Origin: Morchella semilibera | Lineage: Eukaryota > Ascomycota > Pezizomycetes > Pezizales > Morchellaceae | Length of the DNA stretch: 64,000 nucleotides | Direction of reading: 5' to 3' | Assembly: GCA_009192285.1 (NCBI GenBank) | Contig: WBVU01000018.1 | Location: forward strand, 1,085,019-1,149,018 | Made by a program: the position numbers and the translations under genes | Shown: one piece after another, positions 23,877 through 35,172 of the stretch | Position numbering within the stretch: the first letter of the stretch is position 1 | Layout: every line of letters begins with the position of its first letter | The notes under the pieces: model-generated | What the model saw: the letters and a program-made list of their open reading frames with translations, nothing else | Told to the model about the DNA's origin: nothing | The model's database searches: none

Positions 23877-24605
23877 TATATCTAGTTATATTTATAGAGT
23901 GATCCCAACATGCGGCTTTGGGTTGGTCTTTGTTTGGGTCTAGGTGTATCTGAGAAAATTTCTAGCAAAAAGGTGCCGTAAACCGACTGATTGTTAAATT
24001 ATAAAACTGAGTGATCGATAAACTGAAAAGTGGTTCTGAAGGATTGGGAGTATATATGAATATGGCTAATCATAGATTTGGGGTGCTAGGGGTACGCTAT
24101 GTGAGCAGATTAAGGTGACTCGTTTTGCGCTGGTTTATAACGACATAATACATAGAGATGGTAAATAGGAGTGTTAATGATAAACAAAGTGAGGGGGAAT
24201 TTGTAAATTCACCTTCTGAATCTGAGTAGCGGGTGGTGGCAGCTCCTGGTTGGAAAACGTGTTTATTTATCGGACTGGGTTTGTAATCAGATCATAAGCT
24301 ATGGTTCGCCGGCCTCTGAACGCTTGGTAAGCAGGGGCCTATGACGTTGGGCGAAAGGTTTAATCTTACTATGTACATACCTTAACAGACTTCACTTGTT
24401 TCCACCAAGACGCCCTCTGCCCTTTTATCTCAGAAGGGATGCTTGACGAGATCTATTATATATATCAACAACGTGCTCAGTCCCTCCCACCTGGTAATTA
24501 CCTGCCCGTTGAGATTTGTAGGGTAATATAACCAACAACTCTATCTCTACGTCTCCTCCTGGCCTTAACATGAGATGGCTATTGATTATTGAGAGAGCTG
24601 AACGA

Positions 24606-24660
24606 GGATTGAACTATAACAGGGATCTTTGGCTATGTTGCAGGCTAGATGCTCTAGCCA
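24606..24660 (-). repeat. tRNA-like pol III A/B-box pair, possible SINE relic
   Basis: On the minus strand an A-box-like TGGCTAGAGCATC (24660-24648) is followed about 35 nt later by a B-box-like AGTTCAATCC (24615-24606). The stems of a tRNA cloverleaf do not form, so I call it a tRNA-derived relic, not a tRNA gene. Confidence 0.3.
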
Positions 24661-25593
24661 TGACCCATGACCGATGGGGCCATATTCTGGAGTGTAAAAA
24701 GGATGCTAGGTCTCTACTTTAGAGGTCTTCTTTGATGTAGGTTTAAATCGATTGTGTAGAGAGAATAGGGTATATGCAATTATCCCTAGCGTCAAGTGCG
24801 AGAGATGAAGATAGAGAGTAAGAGGGTAAGGGAAGAGGGAATGAGGGGGGCGGGGAGCTAGTACCTGTAAACTATGACATACGTACTACAGGTCTTCGGT
24901 CTGTGCCTACATGTAGTCAGAGATAATAACCCTGTATGGCTCTGCCCCCCGAAAGTGTCATGGGTTTCGGAATGACCTAGGAACCGATTGGAAACATTTA
25001 TAGTCACTAGAAGGATCCAAGAATCCAAGAATAGGTCAATCAATCACTGTCGCCGGTTGGGGTCGAGCCTCCCCTACTAGCTATAGTCCGTCCACTTCCC
25101 TGGGAACACCATAAGTACTTACCTCATTAAAGTATATACCTATTTGTGTTCGTAAAGCTCCCGTCAATATCTCCTTTTAATGACTACGCTGATTGCCTGA
25201 CTGCATGCGTGCTACCACCTTGTGAGCTTTTAGGATCTCGGTTTCCGGGTTCATTCCCGATGCTCATCATGGCGCTACCTATCCTGGAATCTTGGCCCTG
25301 AAGTGAAATGGCACCATGTGGTAGGGCCTATGGCAACGAATTCAAGAAATTCCTTGTTAGTTGGCGGATACTCTCTGGACAGTGATTAGTCTGCTACGGA
25401 TGGGGGATGTGGATAAGCGCTTGCTAGAGCCGAGAGTGTATTCATGACTGGTGGGTTACCATCTGTAGTAAAAAGAAACCTTACCCAGTTCAACTTTATT
25501 GGTTAATTTGGGTATACACGTACACACACTACTCCAGCATGTTTCTGGGCGGGGGTGCCGTCCTGAGGTTTGGAGTAATCTGGTGGGGGGTTG

Positions 25594-25911
25594 TCAGCAC
25601 GACGTATCACCGTATTCGTCACTGGAGGATAGGAAGGACAGGAACAAACCTTGGGCGTTTTTCACAATGTGCCATTCGAGCTTCATGAGCTGTCGGCGCT
25701 CCGCTTCCTGATCATGATTCTTGACCTCTACAAGGAGCTGAGGGATGAAGCGGGCAAGTTTTGGCTGGATGTCTGGGTGCTCAGGTGCTAGGTCGACAAG
25801 TAGCTCCCAGACGGTTTGGACAACGTCCTCGGGGGTCATGTTGCGGTCGTAGTCCTTGAGGTGGCCAAAGTGGGCACGTATGAGGAGGAAGATGGTGTAG
25901 CCAAGGGTATG
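25594..25911 (-). CDS. Hypothetical protein fragment
   Basis: A minus-strand frame reads IETPAHTLGYTIFLLIRAHF and then continues into MTPEDVVQTVWELLVDLAPE and LMKLEWHIVKNAQ. The composition and amphipathic pattern look like true protein. There is no good ATG at the left end and no domain that I recognise. A GTTTGT after KNAQ could be an intron donor. It may be one exon of a gene or the remnant of one. Confidence 0.35.
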   Translation of the reverse strand, partial: HTLGYTIFLLIRAHFGHLKDYDRNMTPEDVVQTVWELLVDLAPEHPDIQPKLARFIPQLLVEVKNHDQEAERRQLMKLEWHIVKNAQGLFLSFLSSSDEYGDTSC

Positions 25912-28048
25912 GGCGGGGGTTTCGATGGGGAGAAGTGGAGAGGTGGGGATTTAACTTATGTTAGGAAGTGAGGGGTCGGGGAGAGTTGGGATAGAATATA
26001 TATAAGCTTAAGCTGAATGGTGGGCCCCGGGGGGGGGATTGAAGGGGAGAGACTTCTATTTGGTGCATGGTATATATGTAACATCATATACCGGCGACGC
26101 ATCTCATGGGGCACGTAGAGATGTAGGCACTTTAATAAAGCGCACATCTGTTGTTCGACTGTCTACATGTGGTCAGGGCTAGGGATCAATAGCGCTTGGT
26201 TCCTGCATGAACAATATGAGGGATGCAGATGTGTTTTACCATGATGTAGTAGGTACATGTACTTACCTACCACTAAATGTACTGATGGGTGAACATGAAC
26301 TTTGTAAGTACATCATATATAAGTAATTATAAGTAATACATGTATATACTTTGTACATATCCTCCAACCCGTTTATTCAGATCGCCGACCTGTCTTGCTT
26401 AATGCTACGTGGGTGCACTTGTTTGAGTCTTCATCACCAATCAACCAACCAATTGTAACCAACCCCCCCCCCCCCCAATATCGACACTCTCTTTCCTTAA
26501 TCCCATTTGACTCTGGATAACTCCTTGAGTTCAATTAAAGCATCATCTTTCATGATCAGGACCCCCCAGGATACACAACCGCAACACATACACAGGGACT
26601 TACTGAATTCCAGCTTACAGCTGCATGCAGCCGAGCGGGCATGATGATGCCTACATAGTCAAACAAACCACAGGGGCACGAACGATATTATATACCGCCC
26701 AAGATAGGTCGATGTTTCGATTCTATTCTGTTCAGCCTCCGGGGGTTCACCACTGATCCGGTAGGCACCTATTAGGAATCTATAAACTCTGCTGACCCTG
26801 TCCGATTCGCTTGGCGGTCTCTCACTGCAGAGCTTTTCAGGACCTTAGCTTTATACCTTGTCGGGGATCCAGAGATTGCACATGTTCTACAATAATTATA
26901 AGCTGATACATAGATCTTGTAATTATATATAATGCAGGTATGTACTCTACCTGATTGATGTGCTTACCACCAATATACATGGTCTGACTGCAATGATGCT
27001 GCGCAGGGTTGGGTATAATCATCCATAGAATATCAAGCATGCAGCTTCATTTATAATTCTCGTGGGAGACCACCGGCTTGAAAGAAAAACGTTTTCAATC
27101 CCTTCCCTCAAAATTCGAATTTTAGTAGATTAATTCCAAGTCTTGTATAATGGGAGCGTCGTTCCCCAAGATTACAGCTTTACAACAGTATCAAGTAGCA
27201 GCTGCGGTTCGAACCATGATCCTAAAGGTCCTGCCAGCTAGGGTCGATCTCGAAATTATGTCAACATTGACCTTGGTCAGTTTTAAAAAATTGCTCTCAC
27301 TCTGAGACATGAGGTTATTTTAATAATAACAGTCACACGCATGGAATTGTGAATCTATCCTATTGATAAGGTATCGTTTGATCATGAATTAGTATCGGCA
27401 ACCCGTAGATTCACAATATAAACACTACTATGGAATTTTCGGAAGTCAATAGGTTTCATCACTACCGTCCTGTGGGCCCCGTAGAAGCATATCGGTGGTA
27501 AGATGGTCGGTATACGGGGTTGCCCCTACGAGAAATCGTACAAGTACCGACCTGATTTCCTATGAAGGAGGGGAGAAAGCTATTGTGTTATTGTTAATTC
27601 CCGGCGTGGGAGATCAACACTGACGAATATTCCGCTCTGTCAAAAATAACCCTGCTAGATATTCCGGGCTTCTTTTCAGGTAAGGTGAAGTGAGAAGTAA
27701 TGTGTCCTGCTGAATTCGTTATGTTCTAGCTAGTACTAATCTTTCTAGATATGAAAGTTGCCAGGGGCAGGTTAGAATAAAGTTATCCCCTCCGGTGGTG
27801 CACTGCAGAAATGGACATGTATAGGAAGTATATACGGCCGGTTCCAGATCATTTATCACTGTATAGGTGGTATATCTTTCACTCTCCCCATCACCATCAG
27901 CAGGTTCTGATATTCATTCTTTTATTCTTTTCCCTTTGATAGGAAGTAGCTTATATTAGAATACTCGCCCTTCAAGCTAATATTAACCCTAACCAGTTTA
28001 CGGACTGAGAGCCCTAGACGCTCCTATACCCTTCAAGACACAGCCGTT

Positions 28049-28787
28049 ATGAAGCCCATTACTCACTCCCCAATCTCCCTCCTCCGTGCCGCCCTCCTCT
28101 TCCTCGAGGTCACCAATGCATTCACCCTCCTTGAACCCCGGTCCCCCCCGGGCGCCCGCGCGCACCCCCGGCGGCAAGCAGCCCTACCCCAAAACTAACC
28201 CCGCCCCCGTCGCCCCGCAAACGGGGTCAAAGAGAATTACATGGCCTTTGTCGCCACGGGGCAGCACCGCCCGGTGTGGGCGCACCTCCGGCGTAACCCG
28301 CCTGGCAAGAGCTCCAAGCCGCCCAAGGGCCCAATCGGCCACCCGGGCTCCGTCCAGTTCGACGAGACAAAGATCTGGGACGCGCTCAAAGTTGCCACAC
28401 GTATGCAGGGCAGCGCCCAGGTCATCAACACGGCGAACAACAGGAGGTATCCGGGGAAGTTTACGAATGCGAATCGGGCGGCAGGGGCGGGCGGCGGGAC
28501 GATGTTTACGGGAGCCATTTAGGACCATATATTCGGTATCTGGAAACAACACGAAGACCTATAAGTATGCCGGAATGGTAAGTTACATGTAATTCATTCC
28601 CCCCCCCCCCCACTTATCCTTCCCTTAATGGCGTCTCAATATTCACCCTCCGCAACTAATAATGGAGACATGCACCCGCATGTCCCGGCCTTGCCCTTAC
28701 ATCTACAATCATCCCACTCCCATCCCCATCCCCTTGAAACCCTATTATAACCACCCCTCCCCGTAGAACATGTACTGGCAACTATAG
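28049..28787 (+). CDS. Small secreted-protein-like locus, gene model uncertain
   Basis: The ATG at 28049 opens a signal-peptide-like start (MKPITHSPISLLRAALLFLE, then VTNA). The same frame meets a TAA at 28196 and then continues as a coherent, GC-rich coding stretch, ENYMAFVATGQHRPVWAHL through DETKIWDALKVATRMQGSAQ to NNRRYPGK. Removing a candidate intron at 28459-28522 (GTTTAC..TTTAG) joins it in frame to TIYSVSGNNTKTYKYAGM. A second intron, 28578-28766 (GTAAGT..TAG, containing a C13 run), leads to a short last exon ending at 28787. The internal stop needs another intron or marks a pseudogene. The YPGK and IYSVSGN elements only loosely recall RNase T1-fold secreted proteins. Confidence 0.4.
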
Positions 28788-30188
28788 ACTGAGCACCCCA
28801 CGCATTCACCCCAAGAAACCATCATGTGTCCCCGCAACAAGCCCGCCGACCGCTCAAAGCACAAGCCAAAAAACGACCCACGAAACAGGCCCAATAACCA
28901 GCGGGCCGCGCGCAGCCGCAAAGAAAAAGGAGGCTAAGAAGACGGGCAACTGGAAGCAACGGGTGACGGCCGAGGGGAAGGAAGGCAAAAAGCTGCCGGA
29001 CCGAAAGACGGGGAGTAGGGACCGGGTGAAGGCGTAGACGGAGAGGGTGGAAATACAAGCTTAAGGATACTGATGCAAGGTAGATGCTAGCCGTTTTGTT
29101 TATTAAAGTAATTTACACTGTATAGTATATAATGTACATGTATTGGAAGCCTTCCCGTAGATATTCTAAAGGTGTCAAACTTGAAGCCTTGAAGATAGAT
29201 TACAGATCTTGCATAGAAAGGGCTCACAACAACTCTGTAGACACCCCCTGGGGGGATCTACAGACCACATTTGAACGCCTACAAACCTTCAAAAATATCC
29301 ACGGGAAGGCTTCCATTTTTATATTAGAGGTTCTAACTAGTCAGAAAATATACTTCACAAGTATATCCGTTCTGACGTGACCCTAATGATACTCTCCGCC
29401 ACTCCCGCATGATTGTCCACAACGCAATGTCAAACTCTCTATCTAGAGCTGGATTTGTCTATATATACTCTCGCGCCCCACAGCATCCCAATATTGACCG
29501 GCAGGCACCAATGCTACCCACTACCCTCCTATGCCTTCCTGACTTGTCTACTATTAACTACCCACAAACACCACTATTCGAATTACGAATTAACAAAGAA
29601 CCTGATAACTACCCTATTCCCTTAGCGCGTTCATCTGTTAGGGTAATGATCGCAACGGCATTTTCAGGTGATGGGTTGGGGGGGGGGGGTGAGATATATA
29701 TGGAGCGTGAGGTTGTGTATATTGTTCGCTAGAGCGTTGTAAAATGCCCGGTAGCTCATATTATATTATACCTCAGACCGTTTGTGCAACACCTCCTTTG
29801 GACAGGGTTTTCCTTAATATCAGCGCTAGCATATATCAACATGATTAAACTCCCGCTTGGATATGGGCAGTAGGAGAAGGTGCCTATGCTAGTTTGGAAT
29901 GTCCAGTGAAAAAAAAATGAAAACCGCTGCCCGGTTTAGTTTATGGTACATTATAAGACGGGATTAAAAAGGAAGTGGATCCTGGCCCGGTAGGAGTGAA
30001 GGAAATGAGAAAAGAACCCGAGCCAGAGAAATGTAGGGAGCGATGATAAGAAGAAAAGGGCGAGAATATTGTAAGTAGGAACACTAACAACTAACGAAAG
30101 AATTGCAAGCACCAGCGTCTCTTCTTCTAGTAAAACAAATTCTAGATACCTATAGAACAATTTTAACCCCCTTCAAAATAAAGTATCG
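28788..30188. other. Intergenic, no supported gene
   Basis: A Lys/Arg-rich reading frame (MCPRNKPADRSKHKPKNDPR) starts at about 28824 but stops after 37 codons. The following basic frame is offset, so it may be a decayed exon. A G12 run lies at 29678-29689. Nothing else stands out. Confidence 0.35.
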
Positions 30189-31519
30189 CTAAGTCAGCCA
30201 TAAATCTTGAAGAGCTATTTCGGCGCTCGGCCTCTCGTTGGGTTCGGGTTTTAAAAGACTCTCAATGAACTTGATTCCTCCCTCATCGACATTGGCCTTC
30301 TCCAAAGGTCCCCGTGGAAACACTCTATCGCCGGCACAGTACATATAAAGAGACCCCATGTCAAGGCTAGGGGGGTTCTGGACGGATTTATCCTCGTCGT
30401 CGCTCAGTTCCTCGTCCTCTGTGCAAATAAACGGGGTTTCTGAACACAAGACCTCGTGCATAAGACACCCAAATGACCATATATCCAGTTTGAATGTATA
30501 TTTCCGCCGTCCAGGAAGCACGCCGTGGATCTCTGGGGGATAATAAGTCACAGTTCCGCATTGGGTTCGCAATTTCGTGCCTACGACCTCTTTCGAGATA
30601 CCAAAATCCGTGATTTTAACGCGAAGCGGGTCTAGCGATGCCACAAGTATGTTCTTATCCGTTGTGATTAATCAGTTACTGAAAATCTATTACGGTGGGG
30701 GACACAAACCTCAGGCTTTATATCGCGGTGACAGATATTGAGACCATGGAGTATCTTGAGCCCTGTCAGTATTTGTCGGGCGATTTCTTTGGCCTCTAGT
30801 TGTGTTATTTGCGTTGATTTTATCCGGTGCAACAGGTTTCCGTGTTCCACGTATTCCATAACTATATACCGGTAGTGCATGTCCTCATACCAGCCGCAGA
30901 AGTGTATGAATTGCTCGGGGTACTAATCATTTACGGCTCAGCACGGAAATCCGAGAGAAGAAGCTTATTATGATAAGGTGTTACCTACGCTCAATACTTT
31001 AACGAGAAGTAATATTTCACGAACAAATACCGGTCTGCCTTGGGATGGGAGCGTTGGCTGGGGCCTTGCAATCTGTTTAACCGCTCTATAATCACCACTG
31101 CGTTCTTCTCTTTGCAGCCATACCGTTGCAGAACCCCCATATCCTACGATCCTATCCGCGCGCCACAGAGTGCGGCCATATCCCTTAGTCGTCATGTGAG
31201 CTTTTCTTAGTTTTGTGCATACAACGATATCAGGCGAATCGGGCGAATCGGGGTCTTTGATGAATTCCGCGTCGAGCTTGTAAGGATCTATAAGTGTCCA
31301 AGCATTGGAAGCCCCAGCACTACCATTTCTGCTCGGATCATGTCTTCTTGGTGGAGGCATGAGACCACCCTCCTGAGTGTTCTTGAACTGAGGATTTGCC
31401 GCTAGTGCGCCATGAGCACCAAGAGGGAGGGCCGTAACGGTCGAAAGTCGAGTATCCCGGTCTTCTTCACCGGAGGAAGGAGTCGTACCGGCTCCCCGTA
31501 ACAGTTCAGGAAATTCCAT
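30189..31519 (-). CDS. Serine/threonine protein kinase, intact catalytic motifs
   Basis: Three exons on the minus strand, 31519-30989, 30922-30710 and 30653-30189, all phase 0, give 402 residues. The first about 115 residues are a non-conserved tail. The kinase domain shows the glycine loop GYGGSATV (126-133), ATP-binding Lys in RAVKQ (148), alpha-C Glu in VREIL (168), HRDIKPEN (Asp 244, Lys 246) and DFG (264-266). The activation segment reads CGTVTYYPPEIHG, followed by DIWSFGCLMHEV. An acidic insert (EDEELSDDEDK) follows the F helix. All residues needed for catalysis are present. A close pseudokinase paralog lies divergently 1.3 kb away. The ATG at 31519 is the first in frame; the substrate is unknown. 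Confidence 0.88.
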
Positions 31520-31774
31520 AAGTCGAGTGATTTCGTTGCTAGTGAAGGATCTAGATGCAACATGACATTTTTCCACTTAATGGCCCAAAGCTCAGCTTAC
31601 GCTAAGCAGTGTTAATCTGGAAGCCGACGGTAGTTTTTGAGGCCGTATTAAAGGTTGGGTGTGTACTTTAGGGGGGGGGGGTACAAGAAGATAAAGCACA
31701 GGGCAATGTGGAAGGTGTCAGTACTGGGTGGGGTGAAGCGTTCTGTTGTTGGATTATCATCACCACGCGGTGAG

Positions 31775-31858
31775 ATGGGATAAGATCAAAGATTAGAATT
31801 TTAATCTTATCATCTGATACTGCTTATCCTATCTGATCCATCTTATCTTATCCGAGAT
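31775..31858. promoter_or_regulatory. Cluster of GATA-factor-type sites upstream of the kinase
   Basis: About six HGATAR-type matches (GATAAG, CTTATC, TATCT) fall within about 85 bp, some 260-340 bp before the kinase ATG. Fungal GATA factors govern nitrogen, light and iron responses. Which factor acts here, if any, cannot be told from sequence. A G11 run lies between the cluster and the gene (31671-31681). Confidence 0.35.
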
Positions 31859-32196
31859 TTACTCGGCTCAATTGATGATCAACACCCTTCGACAAAGAAA
31901 GAGTATTCCTGTGGTCTCAGCCCGGCCTCGTTCGTTATTGTTCGTTCCCAAACCCCAGCGGTATTTTTTTTTTGCGAGTAGGTGTCTACAGACTTACCCC
32001 TAAAAGATAGCTGTGAAGACAATAGCCTATATGTAGGTATAAATGATAGATATACAGGAGTAGAGAGAGAATGGTATAGTTGGCGTAGATTTTATAACAC
32101 TCCGGATAAGCAAAAAATGCCCTCTTCCTATGTTATTGCTTAATAACCCTAACCCTGCCACAGTATCTTGCTCCCTCTCAACTGGACCTGAGCCCA

Positions 32197-32544
32197 TATG
32201 GTGCGGCGCAGCTTAAAGGTGACAGAAATTGCAGTGCGAATAACTTTTCAACCAGACAAGATATCAAAAATCTGTGGGATGAGATTGTAGGTGTAGGTAT
32301 GATGATTTTGATCTCATAGATTTTGGATATCTTCTCTGGTTGAGAAATTATTCGCGATGCCTTTTACCTATTTTTGTATGTAGAAAGTGCCAAGACTTGG
32401 TGAAGTGGAGCAGTATTTAACCTCTTCTTTGCTAAGATGTGATTTCCAGCCATAAGGTGGCTGGATTACGATGCTCTAATTGGTTCGGAGCAGCCGGGAT
32501 TGTTCCAGCTGAAATACAGACATGTCACCTTGCGCCGCACCATA
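32197..32544 (-). mobile_element. MITE family A (TATGGTGCGG termini), copy 2, inverted
   Basis: Termini TATGGTGCGGCGCAGCTTAA and, in inverse, TTGCGCCGCACCATA bound a 348-bp non-coding element. Its halves match copies 1 and 3 in reverse orientation (for example GGAACAATC near the right end when read on the minus strand). It sits between the divergent kinase and pseudokinase, about 260 bp before the pseudokinase start, and could contribute promoter sequence. Confidence 0.75.
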
Positions 32545-32802
32545 ACTTATACCGTGTTTTTTACCCCCAGCATCTTACCCTTGTATATTTAATGCGGGTA
32601 ACGTATCTTAACCAGTGGGCCGTAGTGGCTGAAAACTACATCTTGGCTGCATGGTTTGTGGTGTGCATGGCCTGGGTGCAGTCTGCGCGTGCTTCACGCG
32701 CAGTGCGTAAGTTGCAACTTAACAACTCCGTCCGGACATACATCGCCAGGCGTCACATGGATATGTAACCTCTTTTATTCTTCCCATTTACAACCTTCCC
32801 CA

Positions 32803-34079
32803 ATGATTCTCGTGCACCGTGCTAGTGTTTGCTGCCAAACTCTTCATTATCGACCAGGGAAAGAGGAGAACCTCCCATTTAACCTACCTGATATAACTTA
32901 TAGTCCTAACATCAGTTCCAACTGGCGGCGAATGAAGCCTCTCGCACATACAACACTGGCCCCTGGCGACTGCTGGCTCCAGCAAAACCAAATCGGTAGG
33001 GTTCGGGCCGTCAGGCAGGTCCCGCGCCATTACCCCGGAGCACAGGCGGCTCTTGAGCGCGAAGCACAAGCTCTCACATTACTAAAGAAACAAGTGAGAA
33101 AAATACCCCTGAGGGGCCAGTGGGGTGTAGCCCATTGCTACTCTGTTATATTTCCTACTCTAATCTATATACTAATACATAATGAAGCACCGTCCCGTGT
33201 TCCAAGAATTCTATGAGCTATATCATGATGAGAACTTTTTTTTCATCGCAAAAGAATATACCACCCATGGATCACTCCGAGATCACCTATCACTACCAGT
33301 CCCGGAAATACGGGCCAGAGATATAATACACCAGGTTCTTGAGGGGCTTGAGGCCTTGCATAAGAACGGTATATCCCATCGTGATATACAACTACAGGTT
33401 CGTTAATAGTGTTCCCATTCCAACTCTTCACTCTAGCCCCCCCCCCCCCCCCGACAGCATACCGCATGCTAACTTGGAAACCCGGGCATAGAACATTCTT
33501 GTGTCCTCAGTGACACCACACCTGCACGTCAAAATTGCAAACTTGAACACGTGGGCGCCAGATGGCAGAATTGTGCGGACACGTATGACCGGATATACTC
33601 CGCCAGAGATGCTCGGTCTTGGGCGTAAGAGAAAGATTACGAAGAGATCCAAGAATACATCCATCACTGCCTCACCGATGGCTATGGCAGCAGCAGGAGA
33701 TATGTGGTCTCTGGGCTGCCTTCTTCATGAGCTTTTATCCGCCCATATACCGTTCGCCTTTGATGCTGGGGACGACGCGTTCATCAACGATAGCGATGTT
33801 AGTGACGACAGCGACGTTGATGACGACAAGGGTAACGAGGATGGTGAGGACATCCCGGTTGGCTCTGAAGAAAGGCCTCGCCGGCGACAAGTGCAGCAAT
33901 TAGATCTCGGACTGCTGGTGCAGTATTGTCAAGGTCTAGTTGTGTTCCCGAAGGGGTGCCTACAGAGGGCTGGGGTGAGTGAGGGGGCCTTACAGTTCGT
34001 GGAGATGATTCTGGTGGCTGAACCAGAGGGTAGGCCAGGGGCCGTGGAGGCGCTCAGCGGAAAGTGGATAGGGGATTAG
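32803..34079 (+). CDS. Pseudokinase, degenerate paralog of the neighbouring kinase
   Basis: Exons 32803-33093, 33188-33397 and 33492-34079, all phase 0, give 362 residues. Intron positions match those of the kinase at 31519-30189, before the hinge block and after HRDI.., so the two are paralogs. The fold is kept (EFYELYHDENFFFIAKEYTT, GISHRDIQLQN, TGYTPPEM, GDMWSLGCLLHELL). Catalytic residues are not. The glycine loop is lost, the ATP-binding Lys is Arg 71, HRDxK is HRDIQ (Gln 165) and DFG is NLN (184-186). The acidic insert is longer (DSDVSDDSDVDDDKGNEDGE). Intron 2 holds a C16 run. The open frame and clean splice sites suggest an expressed scaffold or regulator, not debris. The first exon start is uncertain. 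Confidence 0.78.
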
Positions 34080-34997
34080 AATTGGACCGCAACCGGTCTA
34101 GTGCTGTTTTTCCCTTCTCTTTTTCTTCTCTTTTTTTTTTTTTTGCCTTAACTTGATTGCAATGGCTACAGTGTTCAGCCTCAGAATTACCGGATAGTAT
34201 ACTGTTGCACTTTGTTATCAATTTTGGTGTAGTAAATAGAAGGTTTTTCATGCTTTATGTTATGTTGGGATTTATAATGTGGCCTATCAGGGCAAAATAT
34301 AGGCCCCTGGTACCGTATCCTTCACTATATAGCTATGGTGGCAGTGGCGGACACGACAGCAGGGTCGATGGAAATAGAGGGGCGCCAAATCTATCCCTTC
34401 ACCATATTATTTCAAGCCCTTTTGAATTCAACCACCGTATTTCTGTGGGGAATCAGTAGGAGAATCAAAGTACGGTGTGTAAATCAAATTAGGTTGTGTT
34501 GAGAAGAAAGGATTTCAATTTTGTTAGGCAGGACTGTTACCCATACAAATTTGTTAAGGCCACATTGAAATCCTCATGACTCAGCACTCGATCTGTCCTT
34601 ATTAGGCTTAATCACTTCCCTAAACGGGACTGATCCGCGCCTGGAACTTTGCTACTTCTGCCAAGACTGACCCCTTTGTCGTGTCCCCCACCATACAATT
34701 AATTAGCGCCCATGCCCTACGACTTTATCCATAAGCTGTGGGGCTCTGGAGGAGCAAATAGCCGAGTGCTGGCGTCATAACTATATATGGTGGATGCAAA
34801 CAGCAGAAGGAACGACCGAGTGATCTTCTGTGACTGGTGCCTTGAGTATCCACTGAGACTTAAGACTTACTCAGAAAGTGAACAACTAATGCACATGTGC
34901 ATGGTTCCCTCCAGGGCTTTTATGGACACGCTTAAGGTCCCTTAGGTATGTTGAAATAAAGGCTTGGCATTGCGGCATTGGATTGTGGGGTGAGTAA

Positions 34998-35172
34998 TAC
35001 CGCGGAATCTCAGGAATAACGAATCGGACTGGGCTGGAATACCACTTACCTATTGGTCAAGACAGCTAAAAATTACGCTTTGGCTTTGTCAGATTGAGGC
35101 TCAACAGGTTGACCAATCCAAAGTCTAATATTCCAGTCCAGTTCGATTCGTGATTCCTGAGATTCTGCGGTA
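34998..35172. mobile_element. TA-flanked foldback MITE (mariner-like)
   Basis: Inverted arms of about 42 bp (CCGCGGAATCTCAGGAATAA at the left; ATTCCTGAGATTCTGCGG at the right) enclose about 85 bp of spacer. Both ends abut TA (34998-34999 and 35171-35172), the target duplication expected for Tc1/mariner-type MITEs. TA is short enough to occur by chance. There is no coding capacity. Confidence 0.6.

Larger units (their letters stand above)
23900..28048. other. Gene-poor stretch with tRNA-like sequence and a possible gene fragment
   Basis: Apart from the separately listed items at 24606-24660 and 25594-25911, I see only short ORFs. There is a C14 run at 26463-26476. A small inverted repeat (ATTGTGAATCTA, about 27344, and TAGATTCACAAT, about 27407) is also present. 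The palindrome GGTTCGAACC near 27205 has no usable A box. The intergenic DNA is otherwise unremarkable. Confidence 0.35.

Noticed and set aside
27190-27240. GGTTCGAACC B-box-like sequence near a possible tRNA
   Set aside because: It is a self-palindrome, no A box lies at a workable distance and no cloverleaf forms.
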